From Thermoproteota archaeon (GTDB lineage: Archaea; Thermoproteota; Nitrososphaeria; Nitrososphaerales; Nitrosopumilaceae), in contig QQVN01000002.1 in assembly GCA_003352285.1 (NCBI GenBank), positions 186,001 to 250,000 on the forward strand: a stretch of 64,000 nt of DNA, written 5' to 3'. The position numbers and the translations under genes are program-made. Numbering within the stretch: the stretch's first letter is position 1; each line of letters starts with the position of its first letter. The notes below the pieces were generated by a model. It saw only the letters and a list, made by a program, of their open reading frames with translations. It made no database searches and was not told where the DNA came from. Shown here one piece after another: positions 1-9,839 of the stretch.

Positions 1-2
1 TT

Positions 3-650
3 CACTTTCCAAAGGATTTTGTCGAATTTTGGAGTCCCAGCTATGTAGGTAAAGTAAACGGAATTGAGCTGTTCAAGTCATCAATTACCATTGATGACTA
101 TACTGAGGAGGATGAGCGAATTGTTCATTTTGTCTTACTTGGGGATCATTTGAAATACGTAAAAAATGAGATGCAAAAAAACAAGCAAGAGATTCCTGAT
201 AAGATGATCTTTTCATTAACGAAAAGCGAAAAATCTGCTTTCCCTATGATTGCAATGACAAAAAATGAAGAGCTTCAAGTTGATCTGTCTTGGGATCCAC
301 CAGAGATAAGTCCCGATCAAAAAACGAAATTTGTGTTTACCATACGTGATGGAAGAACTGGTGAGCCAATGAGGCAATCAACATATGATTTTGTAATTAT
401 TCAAAATGGAAACGAGATTCATAGAAACAGCGGAAACGCCGCAGTTGGTGGCGCATTTGAAGACTATACATTCTCAGAAGACCAGACAGGTCCAACAATA
501 ATTCGATTTGAAAACATTCGAAATACTGGATATGAAACAGAATTTGGAGTCGTTGTTGTTCCTGAATTTGGAGAAATTGCAGGACTAGTTTTGTTGGCGT
601 CTTTGTTGCCAATTCTATTAGTTGGTAGAAGGCTGAAACGATTATTCTGA
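3..650 (+). CDS. Extracytoplasmic protein with PEFG-CTERM tail, 5' end outside window
   Basis: The frame is open from the window edge, so the true start lies upstream; the TTG at 150 falls inside the domain and is not a credible start. About 215 residues are visible. They contain an Ig-like beta domain (DLSWDPP, then YDFVIIQNG, then IIRFEN) that recurs in the C-terminal half of the cupredoxin at 8776-9777. The C-terminus is VPEFG, a hydrophobic helix and an Arg/Lys-rich end. That is the layout of PEFG-CTERM sorting signals known from ammonia-oxidising archaea. I infer a surface protein cleaved or anchored by an archaeosortase; its role is unknown. It is convergent with, and slightly overlaps, the next gene. 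Confidence 0.85.
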   Translation, partial: HFPKDFVEFWSPSYVGKVNGIELFKSSITIDDYTEEDERIVHFVLLGDHLKYVKNEMQKNKQEIPDKMIFSLTKSEKSAFPMIAMTKNEELQVDLSWDPPEISPDQKTKFVFTIRDGRTGEPMRQSTYDFVIIQNGNEIHRNSGNAAVGGAFEDYTFSEDQTGPTIIRFENIRNTGYETEFGVVVVPEFGEIAGLVLLASLLPILLVGRRLKRLF

Positions 651-3425
651 ATCAACAAGTGAGTTTATTCTTCTCTTATCGTATACATTTTTGACAAAGA
701 AGAGTGATGTTGCAATTACCCCCATTGCAATTAGTGGTGAAGCAATTTCAGAATATCTCAATGAAAATTCTGATTCATCAATTCGTACTGTACTGGTATT
801 TGGAAGCTCTGTTAGCTCTACTTTTCCAAGCTTGTATGGCTTTTGTTCTACAAACCAGATGTCTTGATTACTATCAGATGTGGTAAACTGTATCCAAGAC
901 TCTGATGTTGGAATGGGAACCTCGATGAATTGTTTGGTGTCTGGATTAAACACTCCTAGCTTGTCTACTGTATGCTCTGCAAACCAAGCGTTTTGGTATC
1001 TATCAAATACAACACCATTTGGAAATGCATTAGAATCTGGAACCGAATATTTTGAAAAAGTCTCTAGATCTGGGTTAAACTTTGTAATGTATCCTCCAGC
1101 TTGGTGTTCTGCAATCCAGATGTTTCCCTGTGCATCAAATGTCAATGTTTCAGGTGTAGAGAGAGGCGTCCTTGGCTTTATTTCTCTAATCTCACCAGTC
1201 TCTGGAATGATGTATCCTATCTGTCCTGAAACCTGCTGTGAGAACCACACCTTTCCCTTGGCATCAGATGCTAGAGCAAAAGGTGCTGAATCTGCAGTAG
1301 GAAGGCCAAACTCCTCAAAGTTTTTCGTTTCCTGATCATATCGTAACAAGACATTCTTGTTTACAATTGAAATCCAGATGTCATTATTCAAATCTGCAGC
1401 CAAAGCAATTGGAAATGAATCCTGTGTAAGTGGTTTTAATTTTGGCAGCTCAACTAATGATACCTGTTGTGATTTTGGATCAATGAAACCAATTTGACTT
1501 CCTGGAATGTCAGTAAACCAAATCTTTCCATCATTATCAACTGCTAATGTAATTGATGACTTGCCATCAAATTCAAACTTTTCAAACTCTTGTGTTTCTA
1601 TTGCAAACTTCCAAACTCTTGGCGCTGATGAATCACTAATCCAAATGTTTCCTGCCCCATCAAAGACTGGATACAACGGAGCTCCTGGCTCTGGAAATTG
1701 ATATTCTATAACATCTGCTTTGAGATCAGCTAATCTCGGTTTCACAAATGGATTCATGATTACACTTTCGTTTGCACTTTCAGTACGCTTTGCTTCAATC
1801 TCAACCTGCCAAGTGCCTGAGAATCCAAACGTGATATCTCCCCTGAATTTTTCTCCAGATTCATTTTGACTGATCTTTTCTGTGGGGATCTCAATTGGTG
1901 ATACTCCCCGTTGAGGATTAGATACTTTGATCTTTACCTCGTCAAGATCTACAACAGCTTTTCCTGAAACATCTGATACTGTGACCCATATCGTATTGGA
2001 ACCTGTAACAAATGGTAAAATTTCCACATCAAATCTTATCGTATCAGAGAATTCTGATGAGATTAAACCAAAATTAATTTGCTCTGCAGAAACAGTTTGA
2101 ATCTCACCTGCTGGTAGCGTTCCATTAGTAAGCAAAGCAACAACTCCCAAAAGTGCAATGCCTAAGACAGCTTCTGCCTTTAGGTACTTGCTTAATTTTT
2201 TGTGAACCTTGACAGTTTTTGATTTAATCTTAGATTCGGCATCCTTCATTACTCCAAATTGGTAATATCCGCCCATGGCAATCATGGCTGCTGCAAGCAG
2301 TATCTTTGCCATGATTAGCTTGCCATAGGTTGATTCTGTAATGATTCCAATGTTGCTCTCAAGCAACCACAGCAAGGTGGGGCCTGAAACAATCACTATT
2401 CCAACTGAAATTACAATCATTATTGAGAATCTTGGTATGGCAAGAACTGACATTATCTCTCGTTTCGTTTCCTCTAGTCTTCCAAAAGTTGGAAGCAGAA
2501 CAAAGACAAAGAAGATTATTCCTCCAATCCATGCGGCTGAAACCAAATTATGAACATAATCTAATACAACAGCAGGCATCTGTTCACTTGCCATTCCATG
2601 TCCTAACATTGTTGTAGTTGCAATCAGTGCCAAGGACAATATCAAAAGCGGTATCTGTTTTTTGAAAGAAAGTGCTCCCATCCTGTCCATTGCAAACCAA
2701 ATTCCAAGTAGGATGACTGTGATGCCCATTCTAATTATCCATGTAAAACCAAATGATGTCTCCAATACATCAAATGCAGAGGCCTCAAGTCTTAGCGACT
2801 GGACAATTAACATCAAAATGTTTGATGCAAAAACTATGGAAAGACCAAAACCCGTAACTGATAAAAATTTTCCATGAAAAAACTCTTGGACCTTGCTCAT
2901 GTCGTCTTTTATCAAATCTTTTCTTTGTGTTCCCCACACAAACATTGAAGCTATTGCTGCCCCTAGGACTATTGTTTGTCCAACTAATCCTGGAAACCTA
3001 GCACCTGCTTCAGGAAAGAAAATTAATTCAGCTGGTGATGATGCACCTGCTGACTCGTCAATAACTACATCACCTACTCCAAAGATTATGGCATCTGATA
3101 CGAGGTGTCCATCAACCTTTGATAGAACTTTACTGGTTACTGTGTATGTTCCATCCTCAAGAGGAGGAGTTGTAACAATTAATGAATAATCTCCTTCAAA
3201 ATATTTTGTATCTTTATTGTCGATTTGATTTCCATTACTGTCTAACACTTTGAGTACACTAAAGTTTAGCTCTATTCCTTCTGAATAGTAAACAATGACT
3301 TCAGATGTTCCTGCAGCAACATTTGAAAATCTTGCTGGATTTGTTTCCTCTGTGAATGGATGAGCATACGCTAGTGGAAGACTAGTTACTGAAATTAGTA
3401 AAAGAATCATCAAAAACTTGTTCAT
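642..3425 (-). CDS. CopC-CopD copper resistance protein fused to a streptogramin-lyase-like beta-propeller
   Basis: The 927-residue protein has three parts. A signal peptide (about 1-21) is followed by a CopC-like beta domain (about 22-120), with the His right after the cleavage site and the typical DGHLVSDAIIFGV ending. Next come multiple membrane helices of CopD type (about 135-435). The C-terminal part has an Ig-like segment and then a beta-propeller of Vgb/SMP-30 type (about 575-880), recognisable by repeated GxIWxS/GxVWFSE strands. A final helix near residue 900 anchors the end. Known CopC/CopD proteins bind periplasmic copper and move it across the membrane; the propeller's function here is unknown. 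It sits among several cupredoxin genes, which supports a copper role. The ATG start gives a proper signal peptide. Confidence 0.85.
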   Translation of the reverse strand: MNKFLMILLLISVTSLPLAYAHPFTEETNPARFSNVAAGTSEVIVYYSEGIELNFSVLKVLDSNGNQIDNKDTKYFEGDYSLIVTTPPLEDGTYTVTSKVLSKVDGHLVSDAIIFGVGDVVIDESAGASSPAELIFFPEAGARFPGLVGQTIVLGAAIASMFVWGTQRKDLIKDDMSKVQEFFHGKFLSVTGFGLSIVFASNILMLIVQSLRLEASAFDVLETSFGFTWIIRMGITVILLGIWFAMDRMGALSFKKQIPLLILSLALIATTTMLGHGMASEQMPAVVLDYVHNLVSAAWIGGIIFFVFVLLPTFGRLEETKREIMSVLAIPRFSIMIVISVGIVIVSGPTLLWLLESNIGIITESTYGKLIMAKILLAAAMIAMGGYYQFGVMKDAESKIKSKTVKVHKKLSKYLKAEAVLGIALLGVVALLTNGTLPAGEIQTVSAEQINFGLISSEFSDTIRFDVEILPFVTGSNTIWVTVSDVSGKAVVDLDEVKIKVSNPQRGVSPIEIPTEKISQNESGEKFRGDITFGFSGTWQVEIEAKRTESANESVIMNPFVKPRLADLKADVIEYQFPEPGAPLYPVFDGAGNIWISDSSAPRVWKFAIETQEFEKFEFDGKSSITLAVDNDGKIWFTDIPGSQIGFIDPKSQQVSLVELPKLKPLTQDSFPIALAADLNNDIWISIVNKNVLLRYDQETKNFEEFGLPTADSAPFALASDAKGKVWFSQQVSGQIGYIIPETGEIREIKPRTPLSTPETLTFDAQGNIWIAEHQAGGYITKFNPDLETFSKYSVPDSNAFPNGVVFDRYQNAWFAEHTVDKLGVFNPDTKQFIEVPIPTSESWIQFTTSDSNQDIWFVEQKPYKLGKVELTELPNTSTVRIDESEFSLRYSEIASPLIAMGVIATSLFFVKNVYDKRRINSLVDSE

Positions 3426-3529
3426 TTATTATTCCATTGGCTGCTGCTAATTTAAACAATTTACATGATATTCGATGTTTGTACCAAGATACGGGAAATC
3501 TTAAAATCGATTGAGCATCGAATTAAAGT

Positions 3530-4156
3530 ATGAATCATCTTGTTTTGCTATTTGCAGTTCTGATTATAGGCATGGGAGTTACGCCTGCTTTTGCCCATAC
3601 TACAGTTCATGTGGAACAGTATGAAATTGAAGTTGGTTGGGGCATTGAACCACCAGTAGTAGGAATAAGAAACGACTTTGTTTTCCAAATCTCTGAATCT
3701 GGAGCTAATGAAGGAGTAAAGTCGGGTGTAATCAATGCATTTAGAAATCTAGAGGCAACTGCAAAGTTTGGCGGCATAACAAAAGTTCTTGATATTAATT
3801 CTGACCCTAGACCTGGTCATTATTACTCACCTGTAATTCCAACCAAAGTTGGCTCCATCTTAATTGACATCAAGGGAGAAATCAACGGCGTACCAATTGA
3901 TGTTGAAATCCCCGTAGAGGATGTAGAGACAACAGCTGTTCTTGACTTTCCACCGTCTACTGGTTCATCTAATCAAGACATTACATCTATGAAAAATGCA
4001 ATATCATCACTACAAAAAGAAATTAACTCTTTGAAAACTGGCTCTGGAGCTAACTTGGATAATGTTGGACCTGCATATGACTTTGCAATATTTGGATTGT
4101 CACTTGGTGCCGCAGGTGTAGTACTAGCAGTAGTGGCAATGATAAAAAGAAAATAA
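3530..4156 (+). CDS. Secreted single-pass membrane protein of unknown function
   Basis: The 208-residue protein has a signal peptide ending near FAHTT and a mature beta-rich domain with GIEPPVVGIRNDFVFQI and a VDIEIPVED-like ending. A short coiled-coil-like stretch (about 150-165) and a C-terminal helix followed by KRK come after it. The N-terminal sequence begins HTTVHVEQYEIEVGW, and the overall shape resembles archaeal DUF-type surface proteins next to copper genes. I do not recognise the family with certainty. It is divergent from the CopC-CopD fusion, so the two may share the roughly 100-bp intergenic promoter region. The ATG at 3530 directly precedes the signal peptide. Confidence 0.8.
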   Translation: MNHLVLLFAVLIIGMGVTPAFAHTTVHVEQYEIEVGWGIEPPVVGIRNDFVFQISESGANEGVKSGVINAFRNLEATAKFGGITKVLDINSDPRPGHYYSPVIPTKVGSILIDIKGEINGVPIDVEIPVEDVETTAVLDFPPSTGSSNQDITSMKNAISSLQKEINSLKTGSGANLDNVGPAYDFAIFGLSLGAAGVVLAVVAMIKRK

Positions 4157-4170
4157 GAAAGAGAAAATTC

Positions 4171-5070
4171 CTATAGTCTTGGAATAACTCTAGATTTTGC
4201 AGTTACTGCGATGATGCTGATTATGGCAACACTGAGTATCAACATTGTAATTGCTCCAAACTCTGGAACAACTTTTGTAAATACTACTTTTTCACCGATT
4301 GGGCCAGTTCTTGTACTAAGCTCGCCTACTCCAAGTCCTTGTAGTGTAATTTCAACATCTACTGGATCTGCAGTCTTTAGTGGAGCTGTAGTGTGAGATC
4401 CTGTTCCCTCATGATGATGTGCACCTTTGTCATCTAATACGACTGCACCTGCTTGTGTTACTTTGATATCGTGGTTTAGATGTTCCACTGTCATACCATT
4501 AGGATCTTTTACCTCAAGAGAAATTTCTAGTCCTGCACCTGCTGCTGGTTTGTCAGCCCAGATCATTACTGAATATCCGCTTGCGGTCATTCCCATAGCT
4601 GAGGCATCGCCTTCCATGTGCATCATTCCATCACCGTGATCATCACCGTGATCATCTTCCATTTCTTCGGCTTGTACATGTACAATGCCTACCATCCATG
4701 GATGTACTTGACAAAAGTATGGGTAATCACCTGCAACTTCAAACTTGTGAGAGAATGAATTACCTGCTGTAAAGAAGCCACTATCAAATCCATTTGGATA
4801 ATCAACTCCAACTAGATCCTTGTCTTCATTTAGATCTCCAGCAGTTACTGTGTGACCTGCGTCATCATTTACCCATGTTACTTCGCCACCAACATCTACG
4901 GTTACTTCATATGGAATGTAACATTCGTTTGTTTCTTCACAACCTGGTACACTAGAACCCATACCCATTTCAACTGTAGCAGTTGCATGGTCAGCAAATG
5001 CTGATGGGACTGTTGCGCCAGCCATAATTGCAAAGAGAACGAAGATTGAGCTAATAGCTATTGTCTTCAT
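4171..5070 (-). CDS. Plastocyanin-type blue copper protein with PEFG-CTERM tail
   Basis: A signal peptide ends near AFADHA. The cupredoxin domain (about 30-135) shows all four type 1 copper ligands: His in DAGHTVTAGD, then Cys, His and Met in CQVHPWMVG. A His/Asp/Glu-rich linker (repeated DDHGD) follows, which could bind extra metal, and then a second beta domain of about 110 residues. The end is VVPEFG plus a hydrophobic helix and basic tail, a PEFG-CTERM signal. Ammonia oxidisers are known to use such plastocyanins for periplasmic electron transfer in place of cytochrome c. I infer a surface-anchored electron carrier or copper-binding protein; the electron-transfer partner cannot be read from the sequence. 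Confidence 0.92.
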   Translation of the reverse strand: MKTIAISSIFVLFAIMAGATVPSAFADHATATVEMGMGSSVPGCEETNECYIPYEVTVDVGGEVTWVNDDAGHTVTAGDLNEDKDLVGVDYPNGFDSGFFTAGNSFSHKFEVAGDYPYFCQVHPWMVGIVHVQAEEMEDDHGDDHGDGMMHMEGDASAMGMTASGYSVMIWADKPAAGAGLEISLEVKDPNGMTVEHLNHDIKVTQAGAVVLDDKGAHHHEGTGSHTTAPLKTADPVDVEITLQGLGVGELSTRTGPIGEKVVFTKVVPEFGAITMLILSVAIISIIAVTAKSRVIPRL

Positions 5071-5131
5071 TGCTTCAATACCCCTTCCAGTAACATAAAA
5101 ACCTCTCCTAGGATTATTACAAGTGGCTTGG

Positions 5132-5953
5132 CTATTTTCTTCTAAACTGGTACACTTTTAGAACTGCAAAAGTTGGTAGTCCTATATAGATTCCAGCATT
5201 TAGCATAATGATTCCAATTCCATAACCTAACATCTCTTCTTCAGAATCAACATCAACATAATTCAAAATTGAAAGCGTTGATACCAATGGAGTAATTGCA
5301 AGCTTTACTGTTTCTTTGAATATTGGATTTTCTCGCTCATAGTCAGCTATTGTTGGTGAAAATGAATAGTACAACTGGTTGAATCCTGTCATGAATGCAG
5401 TACCTGAATGAGTAGATAATACTACATTATCTCTAATCTCTCGTAGCTGTTGCACCTGTGGAGCAAGCTCAGATCCAAATGCCGCAGTAGCGATAAGACA
5501 CCCTCCGCCTTCTTTTCCATCAGAAATTGGCGGCATAGATTGTGATGCTTCTTCACCAACGGCAACTGCAAAAGTTACAGTCTCTAATGGAATTGGCTGA
5601 AACAAAATTCCTTCAACTTCGATCACTGCGTCATAAGTTCCCTTTTGTCCAAATTCCACTGGGATTGTTACGGAACCAGTAGATGTATGTGTTAGTGGTA
5701 TTGGCCCAAACATGGTAACGCCATCTTTGAGAACTGTTAATCTGTAATCAATATGCTCTTGAACAGTATTTGTAGTTGGATTTAGGAAATCAATGCTTAG
5801 CTTTGTGATATCTCCTGGATTAGGACTTGCAGGAGAAGTTGAGAAATCAACATTTAATGTTCCTTGATCGGTTGGAAGTACCTGCGAGTTTAATTGTGCA
5901 AATGCTGGAGATATAAGAAAAGATGCAAACAAAATTGCTAGTAGAATTTTCAC
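5132..5953 (-). CDS. CFI-box-CTERM secreted protein with Ig-like domain
   Basis: The 273-residue protein starts with GTG. A TATA-like ATTATAT lies about 28 nt upstream, consistent with a leaderless mRNA. A signal peptide (about 1-19) is followed by an Ig-like domain (about 30-135) related in layout to other surface proteins here. The segment GGGCLIATAAFGSELAPQV (about 150-168) matches the CFI-box-CTERM motif, a conserved Cys-containing C-terminal region of unknown function found in many archaeal and bacterial surface proteins. A membrane helix lies near 238-262. The Cys suggests lipidation or a covalent link, but this is inference. The neighbours are copper and envelope genes. Confidence 0.82.
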   Translation of the reverse strand: MKILLAILFASFLISPAFAQLNSQVLPTDQGTLNVDFSTSPASPNPGDITKLSIDFLNPTTNTVQEHIDYRLTVLKDGVTMFGPIPLTHTSTGSVTIPVEFGQKGTYDAVIEVEGILFQPIPLETVTFAVAVGEEASQSMPPISDGKEGGGCLIATAAFGSELAPQVQQLREIRDNVVLSTHSGTAFMTGFNQLYYSFSPTIADYERENPIFKETVKLAITPLVSTLSILNYVDVDSEEEMLGYGIGIIMLNAGIYIGLPTFAVLKVYQFRRK

Positions 5954-6059
5954 AAGTCATTTTACTCTATACCAGATATAATAATTTGCCATGATGTCAG
6001 TGTTAAAAGTGATAAATTCGTCGTATACTTAAATAAGGAATTTCGACTAATTACTCTAG

Positions 6060-7724
6060 TTGTCATCAAAATTACCATTGTTTATTGCACTAGCTGCAAT
6101 TATCGCAGTTCCAATTATAGCAGATGAAGCATTTGCTCATGGACTAGGAGGAGACATGGCACCGCCAATTAACTTTGGTGGAATGAAAGTTACAGTTAGT
6201 ACTGAACTTAGTCCAGCCGATATTACTGTAGGTGAAGTCAATGAAGCAAACATGAAAGTTCGATTCTTTGACACCCTTACTGACACTACATTTGAAAAAG
6301 TCACCTATCGTGTAGAAGTTTGGCGAAGCGGTGATCTATTAGCACGAAACTTGTTTTATGATCTTGATGGAATTCTGAATGTCAAGATTCAACCAGTTCA
6401 AGGATGTACTGAGAATGATCTCTGGAGATGTACAACCTACTATGGTTCACAACATGTTAGTGCACCTGGAGCATTGTTTGTAGAAAACGAAGGACGACCA
6501 ACCGTAAAGGGTCCAATTTTTGATAAAGGCGGACTGTATAACATTCGAGTAGACATTGAAGGAGCAACCAGTCCAAAAACACAACTATCACAAATTCTAA
6601 GTTATGATACATTTGTTAGTGTTGCACAGGAACAGGACTTTGTGATAAATGCATATGCACAAGAAGTTCCAGTAATTGTAAAAACATACTATGATCACGT
6701 TGATAATTTCTCTTTTGACACCAAAGATGATTCTATTTCATTTGATATGCCATTTGACTGGGATCCAGAATATGTTAATCTAGTCCAAGTTGTTCACGAG
6801 GAAATTAGAGTGCCAAAGAGCTTCTCTCCATATTCAGAAGGTAAACAATTCAAAGGATTTGTTAATGGTGTAGAAGTTGATAACCGCGTCTTACTGTTAG
6901 ATCCATATTCGTACGAAGATTCCAACGTTGTTCATTTTCTAGTAACTGGTGCAGAGCTTGAACGAATCAATAACAAATTAGGACCTACTAACCAAAAAAG
7001 TGGCATTATGAAATTTGAGCTAGTTCCTCAAAGTGAAGTACAAAAGAACTCTGTAGAGTTTTATCTAGTCAAAAAAGATTCTGGAGCTAAATCTGGAACC
7101 AATGTTAACATATCTTGGGATAGCAGATATGGAGTTAATGATGAAATTCCATTTGAGTTTACATTCTTTGATGAAAAAGGAAATCTGCTAAAGGATGTTC
7201 GTTATGCATACTATGTAATTGATTCTAAAAATAAAGTTGTAACATCCGGAGGAACTGATTCTCAACAAGCTAATGGTATAGTAGCTTCTGAGGGAATTGA
7301 TATCCAAAAAATCAAGCTGCCAAAGCAGGACAGCTATAGAATTGATGTTGCTCTGTTAGGCTTGGGAATAAACTTTGAACAAAAATATGCTGGAATAGGA
7401 TCTGGATTAATTGAAGTCGGTCCTAGCACAGGAATGTCTGCCCCAAAAACATCTGCAGTATCTATTCCTGATTGGGTTAGAAACAATGCAGGATGGTGGG
7501 CTGATGGACAGATTGGAGACTCTGACTTTGCATCAGGCATTGAATACATGATCAAAGAAAAAATTATCAAGGTTCCCACAACTCAAAGCAAAGGAAATGG
7601 AGAATCTGTGATTCCTGATTGGGTTAGAAACAATGCGGGCTGGTGGTCAGAAGGCTTGATCTCTGATGAAGATTTTGCAAACGGTCTACAATTCTTGATT
7701 GCAAACGGTATAATTTCAGTTTAG
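6060..7724 (+). CDS. Secreted multidomain protein with two C-terminal [12 protein letters not shown] repeats
   Basis: TTG start; a TATA-like TTAAAT at 6029-6034 places the start about 31 nt downstream. A signal peptide ends at AFAHG. Residues about 30-450 form several Ig-like beta domains (for example KVTYRVEVW and NISWDSRYG). The C-terminus has two near-identical copies of a helical repeat of about 38 residues, each beginning [12 protein letters not shown] and ending GI(I/E)..I: about 470-508 and 516-554. The same repeat type occurs once at the N-terminus of the cupredoxin at 12031-12558. The repeat is common in secreted proteins of this lineage, probably as a binding module. The function of the whole protein is unknown. 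Confidence 0.85.
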   Translation: MSSKLPLFIALAAIIAVPIIADEAFAHGLGGDMAPPINFGGMKVTVSTELSPADITVGEVNEANMKVRFFDTLTDTTFEKVTYRVEVWRSGDLLARNLFYDLDGILNVKIQPVQGCTENDLWRCTTYYGSQHVSAPGALFVENEGRPTVKGPIFDKGGLYNIRVDIEGATSPKTQLSQILSYDTFVSVAQEQDFVINAYAQEVPVIVKTYYDHVDNFSFDTKDDSISFDMPFDWDPEYVNLVQVVHEEIRVPKSFSPYSEGKQFKGFVNGVEVDNRVLLLDPYSYEDSNVVHFLVTGAELERINNKLGPTNQKSGIMKFELVPQSEVQKNSVEFYLVKKDSGAKSGTNVNISWDSRYGVNDEIPFEFTFFDEKGNLLKDVRYAYYVIDSKNKVVTSGGTDSQQANGIVASEGIDIQKIKLPKQDSYRIDVALLGLGINFEQKYAGIGSGLIEVGPSTGMSAPKTSAVSIPDWVRNNAGWWADGQIGDSDFASGIEYMIKEKIIKVPTTQSKGNGESVIPDWVRNNAGWWSEGLISDEDFANGLQFLIANGIISV

Positions 7725-7739
7725 AAAAAAGGTGATACT

Positions 7740-7946
7740 ATGCGAGACATTAATGATATCATGCCAAAGATTCCTAACATGAAATGGGGCGCTTTACTCA
7801 ACAAAGCTCCTACAAATGATAAAGTCGAGCAGATGAACAAAATCTTTCCTCACAATGGAAAGTGGCATACAGTGTTTGAGGAAGAAGATCAAGTAGTAAT
7901 TGATGGAAAAAGAATCTGGAAAAAAGAACCAGAAAAGTGGACATAA
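7740..7946 (+). CDS. Small conserved-looking hypothetical protein, 68 aa
   Basis: The 68-residue basic and aromatic protein has no signal peptide or helix and contains WHTVFEEEDQVVIDGKRIWKKEPEKW. It starts 15 bp after the stop of the preceding surface-protein gene and has a ribosome-binding-like GGTGAT a few bases before the ATG, so it is probably cotranscribed. I do not recognise the family. The even codon usage and distinct RBS support a real gene. It is probably a cytosolic small protein. Confidence 0.7.
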   Translation: MRDINDIMPKIPNMKWGALLNKAPTNDKVEQMNKIFPHNGKWHTVFEEEDQVVIDGKRIWKKEPEKWT

Positions 7947-8021
7947 TAGACTGATCGGTTGCTAGCCTGTTCGAAACTGACAAATATTTTGTTAATAATA
8001 TAGAATTGTGATGATTCTCAC

Positions 8022-8372
8022 TTGGCCAAAGTAATGGTAGCTGATGATTCAGAATCAATTCGAGTATTACTGCGAGATGTTATTGCTATGGGAAAACATG
8101 AGCTGGTTGCAGAAGCAGTAGACGGTCAAGATACAATTGATAAATTTAACAAATTCAAACCCGATGTTTTACTTTTAGATCTTGCCATGCCAAAAAAAGA
8201 TGGTATTACAGTTTTGCGTGAGATAATGCCAAAAAACCCTGAACTCAAAGTAATTGTGGTTACTGCAAATGGAACTGAAAAAATTATTTCAGAATGCATG
8301 GATGCTGGAGCAACTGATTATGTTGCAAAACCATTTCAGCCAAACGAAATATTAGAAAAAATTACAAATTAA
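8022..8372 (+). CDS. Stand-alone CheY-like receiver protein
   Basis: The 116 residues are one receiver domain with no output domain. The acidic pocket is Asp8-Asp9, the phosphoacceptor is Asp53 in LLLDLAMP, the switch Thr is Thr81, and the conserved Lys is Lys103 in VAKPF. TTG start; the AATAATATAG stretch about 28 nt upstream fits a leaderless promoter. Single-domain receivers relay phosphate from histidine kinases to a motor, phosphotransferase or kinase. No kinase is adjacent, so the partner is unknown. The stop abuts the stop of the convergent phosphoribosyltransferase gene without a gap. Confidence 0.93.
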   Translation: MAKVMVADDSESIRVLLRDVIAMGKHELVAEAVDGQDTIDKFNKFKPDVLLLDLAMPKKDGITVLREIMPKNPELKVIVVTANGTEKIISECMDAGATDYVAKPFQPNEILEKITN

Positions 8373-8771
8373 TTATTTATGTTCAAATCTATCCCACGGA
8401 AAAACAATGTATTCATCACCTTCTGTCATCTTTGCATAAATTAGCTGCTTTGGAAGCTTTTTTCCTTTTCGTGCAAAGATAGTTGCATAAATCATTCCCT
8501 CCAAATCCTCAGCTTTTGGTGAAATCTTTTCAAAAGTATTTCCTGTATCATAGATATCATCTACAAATAATGAATCCCTTGGAATGACATTGCCATCAAC
8601 AAGAATTTTTTTAATTCCTAGTCTGTCTGCAAGTAATCTAGCAGGAACTAAACCTCCCCTGCTGATAGTCGAAATACTCTGAAAACTAATTCCTAAATTC
8701 TTGATTGAATTTTCTAGCATAGAACAGTAAGATTCTATGTCTTCCCATGTTACGTTTTTTTTCTGTATCAT
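8373..8771 (-). CDS. Phosphoribosyltransferase-family protein
   Basis: A type I PRTase fold of about 132 residues. It shows a beta strand with SRGGLVPARLLADRLG and the PRPP loop FVDDIYDTGNTF, in which two acidic residues precede a Thr/Gly-rich turn. The family usually transfers phosphoribosyl to purine bases, but many such proteins (xanthine/hypoxanthine-like) have unknown substrates. I chose the ATG at 8771, which leaves 4 bp after the upstream stop. A longer ATG start at 8819 would add 16 charged residues and overlap the upstream cupredoxin by 44 bp. Cotranscription with that cupredoxin is likely. Confidence 0.85.
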   Translation of the reverse strand: MIQKKNVTWEDIESYCSMLENSIKNLGISFQSISTISRGGLVPARLLADRLGIKKILVDGNVIPRDSLFVDDIYDTGNTFEKISPKAEDLEGMIYATIFARKGKKLPKQLIYAKMTEGDEYIVFPWDRFEHK

Positions 8772-8775
8772 ATGA

Positions 8776-9777
8776 CTAAACCGCACTTGATTTTCTAAAT
8801 GATCTTTTTCCTTTTCCATACATCATGTAAAGTACTGCAATAATTGCCAACGCACCAGGAATGGTAATTATTAAGATCAGTATCTCATATTGTAATTCTA
8901 CCCTCTTTGCAGGCTGAACAACTATCTCATGATGCTCTTGTTTTTGGGTATTATCATAAACCATGGCAGTAAAAACTATGGTTCTCATTGACAGATCAGC
9001 TGCGGGACCTCTTGCAGCACTTTCAATACCTGAGCTTCCGGCACTTTGTATGTTTTCAAATCTTATCTCAATTTGGCCTGGCTTGTCAAAAATATAATTT
9101 CTATAATCTCCTCCAACTGAGGTCACTCCCTCATCACGAAATATTTCTACTCCGCTTTGAAGTAAAATGAAATCATATTTCATCTTATCAAGATTAGAAT
9201 TTGTTGCAGGATCATAGGTGTGATAAATGAATGCAACTTTTTCATGGGTTAGAATTACATCAGGCTCCCAGGTTAGATCAAGCTCTACTAGACCATCATG
9301 AGTATAACCAATTATTGGAAATTCGTCAATCTTTTGACCGTTTGCATCATGAGGATAATCTGGAATAGATTCTCCAACAAAAACAACTCCTTCCATCCAA
9401 GGATGGATTGTACAATAATAATTGAATAATCCTGAATTTGAAAAAGTAAAAGACCATGATTCATCCTTTAGAAATCTTCCACTATCAAATACTCCAGATG
9501 GTTCACCAAACTTTGTTCCACTCATCCAGCCAAATCTTCCTGTCCCTTGACCACTTGTTACAGTGTGGCCCTCCCTATCATCATTAATCCAGGTTACAGT
9601 ATCGTCAACATTGATTTTGGCTACTGGTGGCTCAAACCAATTTTCAACAGGTGTATCAAATGTTGGATCGTATGCACCAAAAGGAATACTAACAAAATAC
9701 TCTTCTGCTGATGCAAAGCTTACTAGATTAACTACGGCAAAAGAAAAAAGTAAAATTGCAAACAAGAACATCTTCAT
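8776..9777 (-). CDS. Membrane-anchored plastocyanin-type copper protein
   Basis: The 333-residue protein has a signal peptide ending near SFASAEE. Its cupredoxin domain (about 25-135) has His in REGHTVTSG and Cys-His-Met in CTIHPWMEG, a complete type 1 copper site. An Ig-like domain follows (about 165-265, DLTWEPD, YDFILLQSG, EIRFENI), closely related to the protein at the left window edge. A C-terminal membrane helix (about 295-318) and a basic tail end the protein. I infer an outside-facing electron carrier held in the cytoplasmic membrane. A TATA-like ATTTATG lies upstream of the ATG. It has no PEFG motif, unlike the cupredoxin at 4171-5070. Confidence 0.92.
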   Translation of the reverse strand: MKMFLFAILLFSFAVVNLVSFASAEEYFVSIPFGAYDPTFDTPVENWFEPPVAKINVDDTVTWINDDREGHTVTSGQGTGRFGWMSGTKFGEPSGVFDSGRFLKDESWSFTFSNSGLFNYYCTIHPWMEGVVFVGESIPDYPHDANGQKIDEFPIIGYTHDGLVELDLTWEPDVILTHEKVAFIYHTYDPATNSNLDKMKYDFILLQSGVEIFRDEGVTSVGGDYRNYIFDKPGQIEIRFENIQSAGSSGIESAARGPAADLSMRTIVFTAMVYDNTQKQEHHEIVVQPAKRVELQYEILILIITIPGALAIIAVLYMMYGKGKRSFRKSSAV

Positions 9778-9839
9778 TATTTGAAATCGAATCTATTCTT
9801 TACATAAATCATGCTCATGTTTTTAGTTCTGATTATTAG

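Noticed and set aside
880-1335. Long plus-strand frame inside the CopC-CopD fusion
   Set aside because: It is antisense to a well supported multidomain protein and shows no motif, signal or promoter.
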